Below are positions 33,911 to 45,420 of a stretch of 64,000 bases of DNA, one piece after another. The stretch covers positions 146,484,095-146,548,094 of the forward strand of contig NC_045438.1 of the NCBI RefSeq assembly GCF_002776525.5, read 5' to 3'. A program made the position numbers and the translations under genes. Position 1 is the stretch's first letter, and the number at the start of each line of letters is the position of its first letter. This DNA is from Piliocolobus tephrosceles. Its lineage: Eukaryota; Chordata; Mammalia; Primates; Cercopithecidae. Below the pieces are notes generated by a model, which ran no database searches, was not told where the DNA came from, and saw nothing but the letters and a program-made list of their open reading frames with translations.

Positions 33911-35160
33911 CTTGACATAGGTCCATATACTCTAGTAAAGAGTTTTAAAACTTAGATGGTATGAGGAATCCTAGATGGTTTATTCCCACTTGATTGCTAG
34001 TGCTTCTCAAAATATGTAAATATCATCTAAAATTCAAAATACTATAGTCAGGGTGAGATAGTGACAAGAGTCTGAATCAAGGGGAGACAACCTGGGTATT
34101 TCAGATAGAGGACTAAGCAATGGGCTATGTGTTCACAATATATGTGAAACTCTCCTATGCCTAAAAAACTTAGGCTTTTGGGCTAGATGATCAGAAACGT
34201 GCTTATAGTTCTAAAAAAGAAAGCATACACTGTGAAACCCTTGACCTCCTCCATCGCCAATATGTTTCCTTCTTTCTGAGTAGTCATTCATTATCTATTC
34301 TTCGAGGCTTTAGTCAAAATCTCTGTCTTCTCTCTCTTTGCCAATTGGTCTCTTCTTTCACTTTATACTTTGTTAATGAAGATCTATTCCGGACAATTAA
34401 GCATTTCTTAGGATAACAGACAATTAAATTTGTTCCTTTGAACCCTTTTAGAAACAAAGCATAAAGAAATAAAAATGCATAATGCTCAATATTCTCTAAG
34501 TATCATACATAATAATAGATCATGAGCTTGACTGGAAGCCCTTCCAGGAAAAGGAACAGGCTGGAGAGCCCGAGCAAGTGGTAGCATGCAGGGTGCACTG
34601 TGGACAACACTGATGAGCAGCACATCTCCCTCCTTCAGGGATATTCCATGTTTGCTAACTCAGTGTGCTGCATACATTTACTTACACTTGCAAATAAGTA
34701 AACATGTTGAGATTCAATATGTGAACTTGAAACAAGGCCTGCAGTCACTATATTTTCTAGGTATTTCTGCCAAAGTAAACATTTTTCCTTGGATCTTGAT
34801 TCTCTGATTTTCCAATCTTGTTTTCTTTGTATTTTGCTTTGATCCTGTCTTGTTTCTGCTGTTCTTCTTGAACATTTAAAACGTGTGCTTTTCCCTGAAT
34901 AAAGGGTAAAGAAACTCTAAAGTGTGCTTGGGTGTGGCAGCTGGCTTTGCAAACAAGAAAGCATCTTAAAGGATCAGTACATGGTGTTAGTATCCAAAAT
35001 CAATGGCATTACGGCCTTTCTATCATCAGAGTGTGAGGAGGGATCAAACTTCTAACAAACTGCCATATGACATTTCCTTTAGCTCATTTCTCTAGCCTTT
35101 GCTACACAATTATTTTTATTTTTTTATTTTTTGCTTCAGAAATGTCCTTTATTATTTTTT
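33911..35160. other. Mostly unique DNA, no gene identified
   Basis: A weak L2-like patch lies at about 34240-34350 (TTCTTCGAGGCTTTAGTC). Otherwise nothing is recognised. Confidence 0.4.
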
Positions 35161-35171
35161 CACTCTTTTTT

Positions 35172-35685
35172 TTTTATTTTACTTAAAGTTCTGGGATACA
35201 TGTGCTGAACGTGCAGGTTTGTTACATAGGTATACATATGCTATGGTGGTTTGCTGCACCCATCGACCCATCATCTAGGGTTTTTTGTTTTTTGTTTTGA
35301 GATGGAGTTTCGCACTGTCACCCGGGCTGGAGTGCAGTGGTGCAGTCTCAGCTGACTGCAACCTCTGCCTTCCCGGTTCAAGCAATTCTCTTGCCTCAGC
35401 CTCCCAAGTAGCTGGGATTACAGGCGCCTGCCACCACACTCGGTTAATTTTTTGTATTTTTAGTAGCGATGGGGCTTCACTATGTTGGCCAGGCTGGTCT
35501 CAAACACCTGACCTCGTGATCCACCCACCTCCTGAAGTGCTGGAACTACAGGCATGAGCCACTGTGCCTGGCCTGTCATGTAGGTTTTAAGCCCTGCATG
35601 CATTAGGTATTTGTCCTAATGTTCTACCTTCCCTTTCCCCCCACTCCCCAACAGTCCCCAGTGTGTGATGTTCCCCTCCCTGTGC
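35172..35685 (-). mobile_element. Primate LINE-1 3' end, split by an Alu
   Basis: The plus strand shows the complement of the L1P 3' UTR: TACTTAAAGTTCTGGGATAC, GTTTGTTACATAGGTATAC and GGTTTGCTGCACCCATCG, then (after the Alu) TTAAGCCCTGCATGCATTAG and AGTGTGTGATGTTCCCC. A young 5'-truncated insertion. Confidence 0.92.
35279..35576 (-). mobile_element. Alu inserted in a LINE-1
   Basis: Full length on the minus strand. The near-identical flanks CATCTAGG and CATGTAGG are the probable target-site duplication inside the L1 3' UTR. Confidence 0.94.
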
Positions 35686-35704
35686 TAGACAAATTACACC
35701 CATA

Positions 35705-35797
35705 TTGTAACAGTAACAGCAGCAGCAGCAGCAATAATATATAATGATGATAATAATAACATTAATAATAATAATAATAATAATAACAATAATAGCA
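35705..35797. repeat. (CAG)n and (AAT)n microsatellite pair
   Basis: A run of about five CAG units passes into AATAATATATAATGATG and then about ten AAT-type units. Confidence 0.95.
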
Positions 35798-35985
35798 TTT
35801 TCTCTAAGCCAGTACCCTTCTCAGCACTCTACTAGTATTAATCAGATGGTCTGCACAATAGCCACACGAGATAGGTGCTATTGTTACCTACATTTTATAG
35901 ATGACACAAGAAACAGGTTAGTTCACTTGCTCAAAGTCACACGCTGGTAAGTGGTGGGCGCAAGACTTGAGCTCAGGAAACATGA
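35795..35985 (-). mobile_element. MIR SINE
   Basis: CTCAGCACTCTACTAGTA, CACACGAGATAGGTGCTATT, TTACCTACATTTTATAGATG, GCTCAAAGTCACACGCTGG and GACTTGAGCTCAGG keep the reverse MIR order clearly. Confidence 0.88.
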
Positions 35986-36339
35986 CTCCAGAACACCAAC
36001 TCATAATCCCATTAATCTAAAATGCCTCATAAATATCTCAACAATGGCCTTAAGACACTCCAAGGTTCTAACTATTTTCCCAGTCAAATACGAATGAATT
36101 TCCATAATTACACAAATGATATCACACATCCAGAAAAGTCCCTATCTCATAAAACTATATTCTTCTCTGCATAACCACCACAGAAATTCAGAACTAAAAG
36201 TCTAATAATTATACCCTGTAAGATTCTTACAAAACTCCAAAATAAAAAAGAATTCAGAAACTATTCCTTTTAACTTTGTAAAATAAAGTAAAAACTAAAA
36301 CTCAGATTTCCTGTACAAAGTATGTCTTACTTTTTGTGT

Positions 36340-37450
36340 CAAAAGAATTTCAAACTTGCAGAAATGTTGTAGGAGTTGTTCAAAGAATTCTCATGTATCC
36401 TTCACCGGGAGACCCCAATTCGAGTTAGGCCAACTTTCCCAGTAATGCTCTTTCTAGTCAAAGGATCCATTTCAGGATCACACTTTCTATTTAGTTGTCA
36501 TCGCTCTTCTGTCTCTTTTGATCTGGAATAGTATCCTTGACCTTCACGACCTCTATATTATGGAATGCAGCGGGTGAATTAATTTGTAAAATGCCCCTGA
36601 ACTGGGATTAGAGATATATTCTCATGAAAAGATCTGAAGATTGCATTGTTTGGAAGAGATGCTATGTTCTTCTCATTGCATCCCATCAAGTGACACAGAA
36701 CACTGTGTGTCCCATCACTGCTGATGAGATCTCTGATCACTTGAGTAAGGTTGTGTCTTCTAAGTTTCTCCAGTAAAGCTCCTGTGTTTCCCCTTAAAAT
36801 GCATAAGGATTTGTGGACACATACTTTATGGTTATATAAAGATTCTCATCCTCATCCAACTTGTATTCACTATGGTTATATAAAGATTCTGATCCTCATC
36901 CAACCTGTATTCACTATTGTTAACATCCATTCATGTTTCTTACCTGGATTAATTATTACTATGATGACTGCCAAATGGTAATCTCTCCAATTCCAGAATT
37001 CCTTCTATATATCAGACAGTGTTCTATTTTAATGAAGAACTTTCTCTTCTCCCCACATTTTCACGCATTTATTTATTTATGCAAGTGTGGATTCATGTAT
37101 TTCTTGTTTAGTGGGATATAATCTGTAACTATCATTGTCATTTTGGTGCTCAAATTGTTCCAGGTTTCACATGGGTTTAGTGAGAATCCCTTCAAGCTGA
37201 CTGCTGCATTCTTGTGGCGTCTCCCAATATTTTTTCAGAGTTTCTATATCTTCTGTCACAAGACATTCAGGGTTCATCTTGTACCTTTTCTTTCCCAGCT
37301 CTAGAACCAGATATTTTTTTTCAAAGACCCATAGTTGCTTTAAGCAAAAACCGACTTTTAGAAACTACAATCTGGGTAGCAGATGTGCTCATATTTACTG
37401 GGCTGTCACTGCATCCTGGCCCTTTCAGTGAACAGAGTTAGGAAATGGGT
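36340..37450. mobile_element. Ancient LINE-1-type 3' UTR remnant
   Basis: The blocks TTTTGATCTGGAATAGTATC, CATCCCATCAAGTGACACAG, GATTAATTATTACTATGATG, TTCATCTTGTACCTTTTC and TGGCCCTTTCAGTGAACAGA follow one old mammalian repeat that I associate with L1M 3' UTRs. The orientation and subfamily were not settled. Confidence 0.5.
36827..36914. repeat. 44-bp tandem duplication, two copies
   Basis: The unit beginning TATGGTTATATAAAGATTC is present twice head to tail, with two mismatches. It lies within the old LINE-1-type remnant, which has the unit once in the sequence I recall. Confidence 0.96.
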
Positions 37451-37772
37451 GTGGGGTGTGAGGTGTGGGTGTGTGTGGGTGTGTATGTGTGTGTGCATTT
37501 ATTCACAGACATGCAGACGCTTTAACGTTTATATTATTTCTACACTGAAATTTCTGCATCTATAAAATTTCTACATATCAAAATTCACACATTCACAATG
37601 AAACCTTAAATTCCTACCCACAATACAGGGTTCATTCTAGCTCTCCCCCTTTTTTATATCAGTAACTGTTCTCCCATAGTAAGAAGTCCGACTCCTGTTA
37701 CCTTCAATATGTTTACTTATTTGCCCTGATAGGTCTCCTTGCTGAGACGTGCCTAATGGCTTTTTGACAAAT

Positions 37773-37806
37773 GGAAGGAAGAAAGGAAGAAGGAAGGAAG
37801 GAGAGC
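37773..37806. repeat. (GAAG)n short microsatellite
   Basis: A purine tract of GGAAG/GAAA units, about 34 bp. Confidence 0.9.
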
Positions 37807-38529
37807 CGGCAATACCAGCTTTTTAAGAATTGGTAATCTATTTATGATCAAAATATAATCAGGCTAAATTATCAACACAGCAGCTCACTCCCTGGCCATA
37901 GCAGATACCAGAGTTTAAAGTAGTCTTCCAATGGCTTGTCATCTTTCAATGTGTGCAGGACACACAACTGTTCACATCTTTACTACAAAAAAATTTTTAT
38001 GTATATATTATTGGGTAATAAAAGTTTGAAGAACCATGTGTGGCTTTTTCAAAACAGATCAAAGAAATTCTAGCGTATCCTTACTGAACACCCATCCCCA
38101 TTATAGTGAAGATGGAGAAAGTGGGGCCCAGAAAGGTCACAGGTTTTGCTCAAGGTCCTGGAATTCATCAGTAGCAAAGCACCATCCAACCCTGGAGTTG
38201 AAGAAACACAAAATGGACACAATAAGACCTACCTACCTCATAAGCATACTGGAAAGATCAAGACAGTACTTGTGAAAATCCTGTCCCTGAGGTGTACTAT
38301 ACAATTACAAGTGGCTCCTTTCCCCTTGTCATAAATAGACAGCTTCTGTTCAGAAACTGGTTGAACCAACATGGTAAGATGCTTTCCACTCTGGCTCCAA
38401 GTTCATTCACATTAAGGGTATCACTGAGCATCATTCAAGCTTTTCGTGTCTTAGTTTTCCCTGAAAGAGGAACTAAATCCCTACCCTGCCTATCCCTGAG
38501 GAAGACAAGCACCTCTGGAGTGGGGGTTA

Positions 38530-38755
38530 TAAGGCAGGGCTTTGTCATCAGTATAAATTCTAATCCTGCTCCACCGTTACTGAGCTGGATGGCTTTGGGT
38601 AGGAGTAGGTCACTGAACTTCTCTAAGCCTCTATCTCTCATCTGTAAAATGGAGACAATGACACCTAAGTTCTCAGAGCTGGTGTGCAAATTAAATGAGA
38701 AACAAGTATGTGAAGTGATTCACACGAAGTCCAGTGCCCCACCTGATAAATGCAG
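38530..38755 (+). mobile_element. MIR SINE
   Basis: AATTCTAATCCTGCTCCACC, CTCTATCTCTCATCTGTAAA, AATGGAGACAATGACACC, AATTAAATGAGAAACAAG and AGTCCAGTGCCCCACCTG keep the sense MIR order. The 182-codon open frame at 38292-38840 runs across it and is therefore not a gene. Confidence 0.88.
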
Positions 38756-38888
38756 ACTCCCCTATCACCACCACCCTCATCATGCTACCACCATCATATC
38801 TCCATTACCGGAGTCATCCCTATTACCGTCAGTCCTTTGAGTCACTCACGACGCATAATACCGGTGGAAAGTGAGAACTATTTCAAAT

Positions 38889-39265
38889 GTGCTATGGTCA
38901 TTAGTATGGACGGAATCTCTGGCCCCCAAAATTCCTATGTTGGAATCCTATCCTCCAGTGTGATGGTATTAGGAGGTAGGGCCTTTGAGAAGTGATCAGG
39001 GCATGAGGGTGGAGTCCTCATGAACACAATTAGTGCCCTTATAAAAGAGACCCAGAAAGCTCTCACTCACTTTCTGCCATGTGAGGATACAAGAAGCTGA
39101 CAATCTGCAGTCACGAAGAGGGCCCTTATCAGAACTCAACCGTGCTGACACCCAGATCTCAGACTTTCAGCTTCCAAAGCAATCAGAAATAAATTTCTCT
39201 TGTTTATAAGCAATCCACTCTTGGGTACTTTGTTACAGCTGTCCAAACTCACTCGGGCAGTCATA
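38889..39265 (+). mobile_element. MLT1-type MaLR LTR
   Basis: Sense order: CCCCCAAAATTCCTATGTTG, GATGGTATTAGGAGGTAGG, ATGAGGGTGGAGTCCTCATG, GCCCTTATAAAAGAGACCC, CTGCCATGTGAGGATAC, AGAAATAAATTTCTCTTG and ACTTTGTTACAGCTGTCC. Nearly full length, with no internal region beside it. Confidence 0.9.
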
Positions 39266-39719
39266 AATAAAACAAAGCTCATTTTATATTTGCAAGAGAA
39301 CATTTAGGCAACTCCTAAAGTACTTCCTTGTCTTTCTGTATTGGGCCTCATATAGTGCTTAAGGATGGTCCCAGTTTCTAGCTATTCTCCCCCAGGATAT
39401 TGGATATAGTCGGTTCCCCCCAAACATCTTGGGTATAAGAGATGAAATTCATCAAATGAAATGTGACAGTTTGATACTTTACCACACAGGAGCTAATTAA
39501 AGATGCAATTTCAGACGAGAATAAAAAAATAAAGCAATGAGTTACTTTTATGAGAAGGGGGAAAGTGATAAAACTCTTAAAAGATTTAAAACAGATTTAG
39601 GGGCATAAACAGTCTTCACGCAGGCCAAAAACGGTGGATATCTTTTCTTAAAGCATAACTCCCGGCAAACTGAAACATTTTATTACTTAGGTTAACTGTT
39701 TTTTTTCCTTCCCAGAAAC

Positions 39720-39722
<3 letters not shown>
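39266..39722. other. Unique DNA, nothing identified
   Basis: No repeat family or coding frame recognised. Confidence 0.4.

Positions 39723-39768
<46 letters not shown>
39723..39768. repeat. (AC)n microsatellite
   Basis: About 23 perfect AC units, the longest pure dinucleotide run in the window. Confidence 0.98.
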
Positions 39769-39770
<2 letters not shown>

Positions 39771-41020
39771 CTGGTGTTCAATGAAATACCAGGTGCACTG
39801 TGGCTTTCACTCTGTTTTAAAAGAAAAAAAAAATCTATTGTCACTCATGGGCTTCAGCCTAGCCTGTCAAGCAGGAATTAAAATCTCTTTAAAAAGAAGC
39901 TTTGCGTGGTTCATGTGTCATGCTGACATGAGCTGGATCAGCTTACAGAAGGGGCCAGCGATAAGGCATCCAAAGGAGGTTAGAAGTAAGCAGCCCCCAG
40001 AAAAATTTCTGATTTCTTTTCTCATCTACCCTCTACCCTCCTTACCCCTCCCTCCCTCCCTCTCGCCCCTTTATAAAAATTGGTTCAACGTGCAACACAG
40101 AAGAAAGAGCTATTTCTTTCCCTTTATTAACAACAGCACTAGATTCTGAAATTAACAAATATCTACCTCCTTCCAATTTCTAAGGATCTCTTAATTTTTC
40201 TTCGAAAATCATAAAACAAAAAACTCATCAGTTTACCCCACTTATCAGGCCTTTCATTTTATTAAGTCCAAAGCTACAAGGCCTGTAGAGTGGAGGACTG
40301 TTTGGCTTATTTTAAAAGAATACATCAAATATTAGCTGTAAATTGGTCATAAATGGGGCCACTTAAGCCTCTACAGAAAAGAACTGTAAGGACTTGGGAT
40401 TAAAATTGCAGGAAGCCAAAAAGAAAATTGAGGACAAGGAAAGGACTGATGGGTTTGGTACTATTATCTCTGAGAATACTAAGGACACTGAGGCTTTGAA
40501 AAAAATTACATGGGTGACCTTGAGAACAAGTCCAGACTGAGAAGTCAGCTTGGTGTAGCTTCCTGCAGGGGTGGAAGCAGAGCAGGCTGAATTCTTCATT
40601 TCCAAATGGATGATGAAGATGTTTCAGATAAGCAGTTTTGATTTCCTTTTAGCATGCGGAGCTGCAAGCTGCACTTCCAAGCAGAATAAATGTCATGCAG
40701 CCCTTGTAAAATGCTCCATCTTCAGTAGCTGTGGTTGGAAACTCAGAAATCATCCTAGAGGATTTCATGACTTTGGGGCATATAAGATTGGAAATTAAAA
40801 ATGGATGCTATGGACTACAGCCTTTTTGTCTTCATCCTCTGTCACTGCACACAGAACAGGAAGCCCTGAGCCATTAAGGAGACCTGACTTATACTTCCTG
40901 AAACTCTGCTTCAAAATGAGAACTGGGAGCAGATCCTAGACCCCAGGGAATGTAAGTAGTGCAAATTTCTCTACGCTTCAACTTCCTGGAAGATGGATTT
41001 ACTAATACACTGCTTTAGAG
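39769..41020. other. Unique DNA, no gene identified
   Basis: A CCTCC-rich patch lies at 40035-40065. The segment 40855-40951 has plus-strand splice-like ends (a pyrimidine tract with CACACAG, then GTAAGTAG) but no open frame, so at best it would be a noncoding exon. Confidence 0.4.
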
Positions 41021-41079
41021 CAGTGGTTCTTAAATTGGTTAATCTCAGGATACCCTTATGAATCTTAAAAAATTCTGAG

Positions 41080-41204
41080 GCAGGGCACAGTGGCGCATGT
41101 CTGTAGTCCCAGCTACAGAAGGCTGAGATGAGAGGATTGCTTGAGCCTAGTAGACTGAGATTAGCCAGGGCAACATAGCAAGACCCCATCTCAAAAAAAA
41201 ATAA
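41080..41204 (+). mobile_element. Alu-related monomer (FLAM-like)
   Basis: One monomer only: GGCAGGGCACAGTGGCGC to GACCCCATCTC plus an A tail, about 125 bp. It is either a free left monomer or a deleted Alu. Confidence 0.85.
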
Positions 41205-41334
41205 CTTATTGAGGACTTCAAAGTGCTTTAGTTCATGTAGATTATATCTCATGATTTAATTTATAACATTTATCATGACACAAATTAAAACTGAGAAATG
41301 CTTAATATTTATTACTCCTTAAAAAAGAATTTAT

Positions 41335-41634
41335 GGTCCAGGCACAGTAGCTCATGCCTATAACCCCAGCACTTTGGAGGCCGAGACGGGTGGATCACTT
41401 GAGGTCAGCAGGTCAAGACCAGTCTGGCCAACACAGAGAAACCCCTTCTCTACTAAAAATACAAAAATTAGCCAGGAGTAGTGGTGCATGCCTGTAATCC
41501 CAGCTACTCAAGAGGATGAGGCAGGAGAATCACTTGATCCTGGAAGGAGATCACAGAGGTTGCAGTGAGCCAAGATTGCACCACTGCACTCCAGCCTGGG
41601 AGTCAGAGAGAGACTTCGTCCCCCCACCCCCCCA
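41335..41634 (+). mobile_element. AluS-type SINE with C-rich tail junction
   Basis: Full length. AAAAAAGAATTTAT flanks it at 41321-41334 and 41635-41648 (14-bp target duplication). The 3' end reads CGTCCCCCCACCCCCCC before the A run, where Alu normally has GTCTC and A. Confidence 0.95.
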
Positions 41635-42260
41635 AAAAAAGAATTTATAACCCATTACTGTTAACATAAATAATATATTTTTTATAAGGGATAATTAGAT
41701 TTTCCTAAAACATTTAGTGAGAAGAGTGGTATTATTTTACTTTGCAATTTTTTTAATGCCCAGTATAACTGAAGATAGGTGCATCCAATCTGTTGTGGTA
41801 TCATGCTTGATTGACGTGTGTAGAAAACCCATTCCCACACAAATGCCTAGTTGGTAAATACAGGATTAATGAAATAGCCTTTCAGATCACTGTGGATATT
41901 CTTTCTTTGATACTACGCCCAAACTCAACAATCGGAAGTTTATACAGGAATCTGAACATCTATCAGTGAACTTTTCATACTCTGATATATTAAAACCCAT
42001 TAATTTATCTAGCATTTTGAATGGATCTTTTACCAACATATCATTTTGTAACATCGATCATCGGTTGTTTAGAAAATAGCGACTTGCTGAGTTATACAGC
42101 GGTTCTGAATATACAGTGGAAAACTTCACTGTACACTTGTGAAAGAAAAAGAATGGAAAAGACAAATAACATCTTAGTATTATTACGAAAATAGATCAAC
42201 ACTGCAGATCCACTGAAAAGGGACCCCAGGGGTTTATGAACCAAACTTTCAGAACCGCTA

Positions 42261-42715
42261 TTTAGGCCATGATGGTACCTGAAAACAGTGACTCAACCTG
42301 AGAAGGGGGTAGTGGTTGGCCCAGTCATTGGGCCAACCTTTAGGGGTCCTTTTAGGGGACAGATGACATGAAAATAAAACATATCCCCAAATTGACTTTA
42401 CTCTAAAACACGTGAGCTCTATATGGCTTCCAAGCCAGAAAGGTTACGACTCATTGGATTTGACATTGATACCTAGTGCAAAAGTGCCCAAGTTTAAGCA
42501 ACAATAATCATGATTTAGGCCAAAATCTAGATCTGAAAATAATATTATATAACTAGCAAGCCAGAATCATTTACTACCAACGTTTTTGTCTTTACTAAAT
42601 TCTGAGGTTTAGTGGTTCCTCCAAAATCATTATTTGTTAGAGACCCAGCTACTACTAAGAGAATTTTAGATCTTTAATCATTGGACCCTAACTCTTAACC
42701 TACATCTTCAAATGT
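42261..42715. other. Unique DNA, nothing identified
   Basis: GGTTGGCCCAGTCATTGGGC holds a small inverted repeat. No gene recognised. Confidence 0.4.
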
Positions 42716-42717
42716 CA

Positions 42718-42855
42718 GCTCCTAAACTAGGGACTTAATTGTCTGGCTTAATACTGTAGCCCCAGTTCCAGCACCTAAAAGTCAGTGCCGGTTACCTGTT
42801 CAAAGCTCAAAATGTATTTGTAACATGAATGAATGACTTAGTTTGCACATAAATA
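42718..42855 (+). mobile_element. L2 LINE 3' end, diverged
   Basis: AAATGTCAGCTCC, GTAGCCCCAGTTCCAGCACC and ACATGAATGAATGACTTA follow the sense L2 3' end loosely. Confidence 0.5.
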
Positions 42856-43285
42856 CCATTGAATAATCTAATGGCAAATATGATGATACTGTGTTCACCC
42901 TATTGAAAAAAAATGAATATAAAATCCAGCACCAGACTCTACAGTATAATTGTATTTTAATGGATGAGGAAAAATAGATGAAGTGTTTATCTGTAAGTCT
43001 ACTTTAATCAAAAGCCTTTAATTCACAATCATATTTTCAGTGAAGACCTCACGCCCTTTACAAATTCAGATTTCAAAATCACATCCTCACTCTTTTTAAT
43101 TCAATGAGATGCAGGAAGTAGCTGAAGAAGAATGAATTCCTGCTGTGGTTAGGCTGCTGCTGCAATGCCATTTGATACTTTATGTAAGGAAAATAAATAA
43201 ATAAATATTCTCCTAATCCTCTAAAGATCAAAATTCTAACAAAGGCTGGGCAAGAAATGATACTTGGACTAAAATACACTCTTCT

Positions 43286-43289
<4 letters not shown>

Positions 43290-43325
<36 letters not shown>
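43290..43325. repeat. (GT)n microsatellite
   Basis: About 17 perfect GT units. A short AAAT run lies just upstream at 43189-43208. Confidence 0.97.
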
Positions 43326-43327
<2 letters not shown>

Positions 43328-43879
43328 TTGCATGTGTGCATGGGCACATGACAGTGCAGGTCTCTCTGATCTTTGTTACAGCTGCATAAGTGAGTCCACT
43401 GTTCTTTCACTAAAAAAGAAAGAGAGGGGCAAGGTATAGAGAGGTGGAAGAGAAGGTTAGCTTTACAAGTGCCCTGATATTTCAGAAGTTTTGATCATTT
43501 GGATTATGTAGGTTATTTTTTTTTATAGCCTTGCTTGAAGAGAGAAAAAGTGGGCCTCCTTGGTGAACAGAAGTGACTGTTTGTGCAATAGAATTGATTA
43601 TCTGTTCAAGATGGCTTATGCTGCAGGACTATAAAAAATTGCAGGTGGCTTTGGTTACAAGGGAGCTATCAGTCATCCTGAACTATTGACACATTTTTAT
43701 GTACTCTAGTCTCAAATCACTCACTAAGGTTACTTATTTATCCATGAAGTCTAAAATTGGGAGTCCTACCAAAGGGAAAGGGAGACATTTAAACTGAAAA
43801 GTCTACCCTCCCTAGTCTCCGAACGACATCACATTTTAAAGCTTGCAGGAAGGGAAAAGCTAAATTCCCTTAAGCTCAC

Positions 43880-43929
43880 CATCCCAGGGTATCACTGGTG
43901 TCCAGCTATCACCTTTGTTCAAATGATAA
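43880..43929 (-). other. Candidate internal exon, minus strand, weak
   Basis: On the minus strand 50 nt lie between an acceptor with a pyrimidine-rich approach (CTTTTCCCAATCCC ... CATAGCTCTCTCAG) and a consensus donor (GGGATG then GTGAGCTT). One frame is open: YHLNKGDSWTPVIPWD. It leaves one nucleotide over, which fits the two entry nucleotides of the candidate exon at 33136-33252 and would make a glycine codon. I do not recognise the peptide. Fifty open nucleotides are expected often by chance. Confidence 0.18.
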
Positions 43930-44974
43930 CTGAGAGAGCTATGAATCCCAGGGATTGGGAAAAGCTACTTAAACTCTTTTCACAGCTTTGATTTATGACG
44001 GGCCATGAACTAATAAAAATTATAGTGAATATTTATTTTTCTTCCACAGTGCGCTTGTCACTAGACAAATTGCAGATGAAATCAATTCCAGTCTGGTCCC
44101 AGGAGCTTAAAAATTACTAAGCACATGCTAACACTCCAGGATTAGAAGAGATAGTCAGATAACTACACACAAAGCCGAGAGTGCGAATCTCCTTCCAGAA
44201 AAGGATAAAACTGCTGCCAGCATGGCTGTGTGATTTCCCTACCACAAGACAGACCTCCGGGGAAGGCCCGCCCGCCGGCTAATGATCAGAGGCAATAATT
44301 TCTAAGCACATAATGCTGGATTTGAGATGAGGCGGCAAATTGTTTTTATTGGCATTTTTTTCGTAATATAAAAATTCTCAATCTAGATCTAAATTAATGA
44401 ATGTTGTTACACCTTTGTTCCACAGTTTCTCTCTTAAATTCCAAGCTCTATGCAACCCCACTTTTGGTCAATTTTCCAAAAACAGCAGGCTTTCCGTGGG
44501 ACTGTATGATATTCAACTCCATGAACCAAATGAACCATTCTGCAAAGTGTTTTCCCTCTTTCCCTCACTTCTACTGTCCAATATTTGGGCATTTTGTAGC
44601 TTATCAGAATCTTTATCCAGCAGAACCTTTATCAAGCAAAAATTTGGACAAGGAGGGGTAAAATCGGTTGTAAAAAAAAAATGAAACTTACCATAGGGAA
44701 TAGAAGAACCCATCAAAGATGTTATGGTATAACATGTTCTGTTTATTTTGTTTTTCTTGGTTATTATTGTCTCAAAATACATTATTTATGGAGTTAGCTA
44801 TTATTCTATGGAGTAGTCAGAGGTGAAATGTACTGAAATCCATGTGGATTTTTGTAAGAGAAAAAGGAAGAACACCTCTTGACAATAAAATCAATGATAG
44901 TCGGTTTCTACTTCTATGTTGCTATGAACTTTATGTCTTTATGCCTATTTCTGGCACACTCCCCAGGATTTCCC
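43930..44974. other. Unique DNA, possible conserved noncoding element
   Basis: No transposon was recognised in over 1 kb. The part 44220-44400 joins a small GC-rich block (CCTCCGGGGAAGGCCCGCCC) to several TAAT cores (CTAATGATC, AATAATTTC, CATAATGC). That composition is common in conserved enhancers, but conservation cannot be judged from one sequence. Confidence 0.35.
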
Positions 44975-45420
44975 ATTTATTCATTCATATATTCAGCATG
45001 TAATACATGTTAAACATAGTATTAGATCACAGAAATAGAAGTCTACAGAAATCACAGTTCCCGAACCCAAAAAGCTCAATGTAGTAGTGAGTTTAGGTGT
45101 TCAAAACGTTTTAAATTAAAAAAATAATAATGAAAAAGAGGAAGGTTGGGAGTGGAAGAAAGAAAAAGGAAAGAAGGGAAAGGAAAAAGGAGGAAAGTAC
45201 AACAGTAAATTGGAAATACACACTTAACATAAAGTAGAAACAGGAGGGAATCGCTGAGAACATTCTAGGGCAGGAGGATGTTTGAGAGAAGCTGCAGGCC
45301 AGACTTGGCTGAGAGTCACAACTGAAAGGAGTCGTGGACAGAGACGCTCACCAACTCACCTGTTGAGTTAGGAGGGTGGGAATGCAGGAAGGACAGAGGC
45401 AGGAAACAATAGTTTGGAGA
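44975..45420 (-). mobile_element. L2 LINE 3' region, diverged
   Basis: TTCATTCATATATTCAGCATG, AACCCAAAAAGCTCAATG, GAGAACATTCTAGGGCAGG and AAGCTGCAGGCCAGACTTGG fit the reverse L2 end loosely. A GA-rich patch lies at 45135-45198. Confidence 0.5.

Larger units (their letters stand above)
41021..42260 (+). mobile_element. hAT-type DNA transposon with two Alu insertions
   Basis: It begins CAGTGGTTCTTAAATTGG and ends CAGAACCGCTA, which pair as short inverted termini (CAGTGGTTCT against TAGCGGTTCT). Interior phrases such as TTGAGGACTTCAAAGTGC, AACCCATTACTGTTAACATA and GGACCCCAGGGGTTTATG fit a MER-type hAT element. An Alu monomer at 41080-41204 and an Alu at 41335-41634 are inserted. The subfamily is not assigned. 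Confidence 0.8.

Noticed and set aside
38292..38840. 182-codon plus-strand open frame
   Set aside because: It crosses a MIR SINE at 38530-38755, and its sequence changes character there. No domain is recognisable.
40855..40951. 97-nt plus-strand exon-like segment
   Set aside because: It has good splice-like ends but is closed in all frames, and there is no partner exon.
44255..44280. CpG island
   Set aside because: The GC-rich block is only about 25 bp, far below any island.
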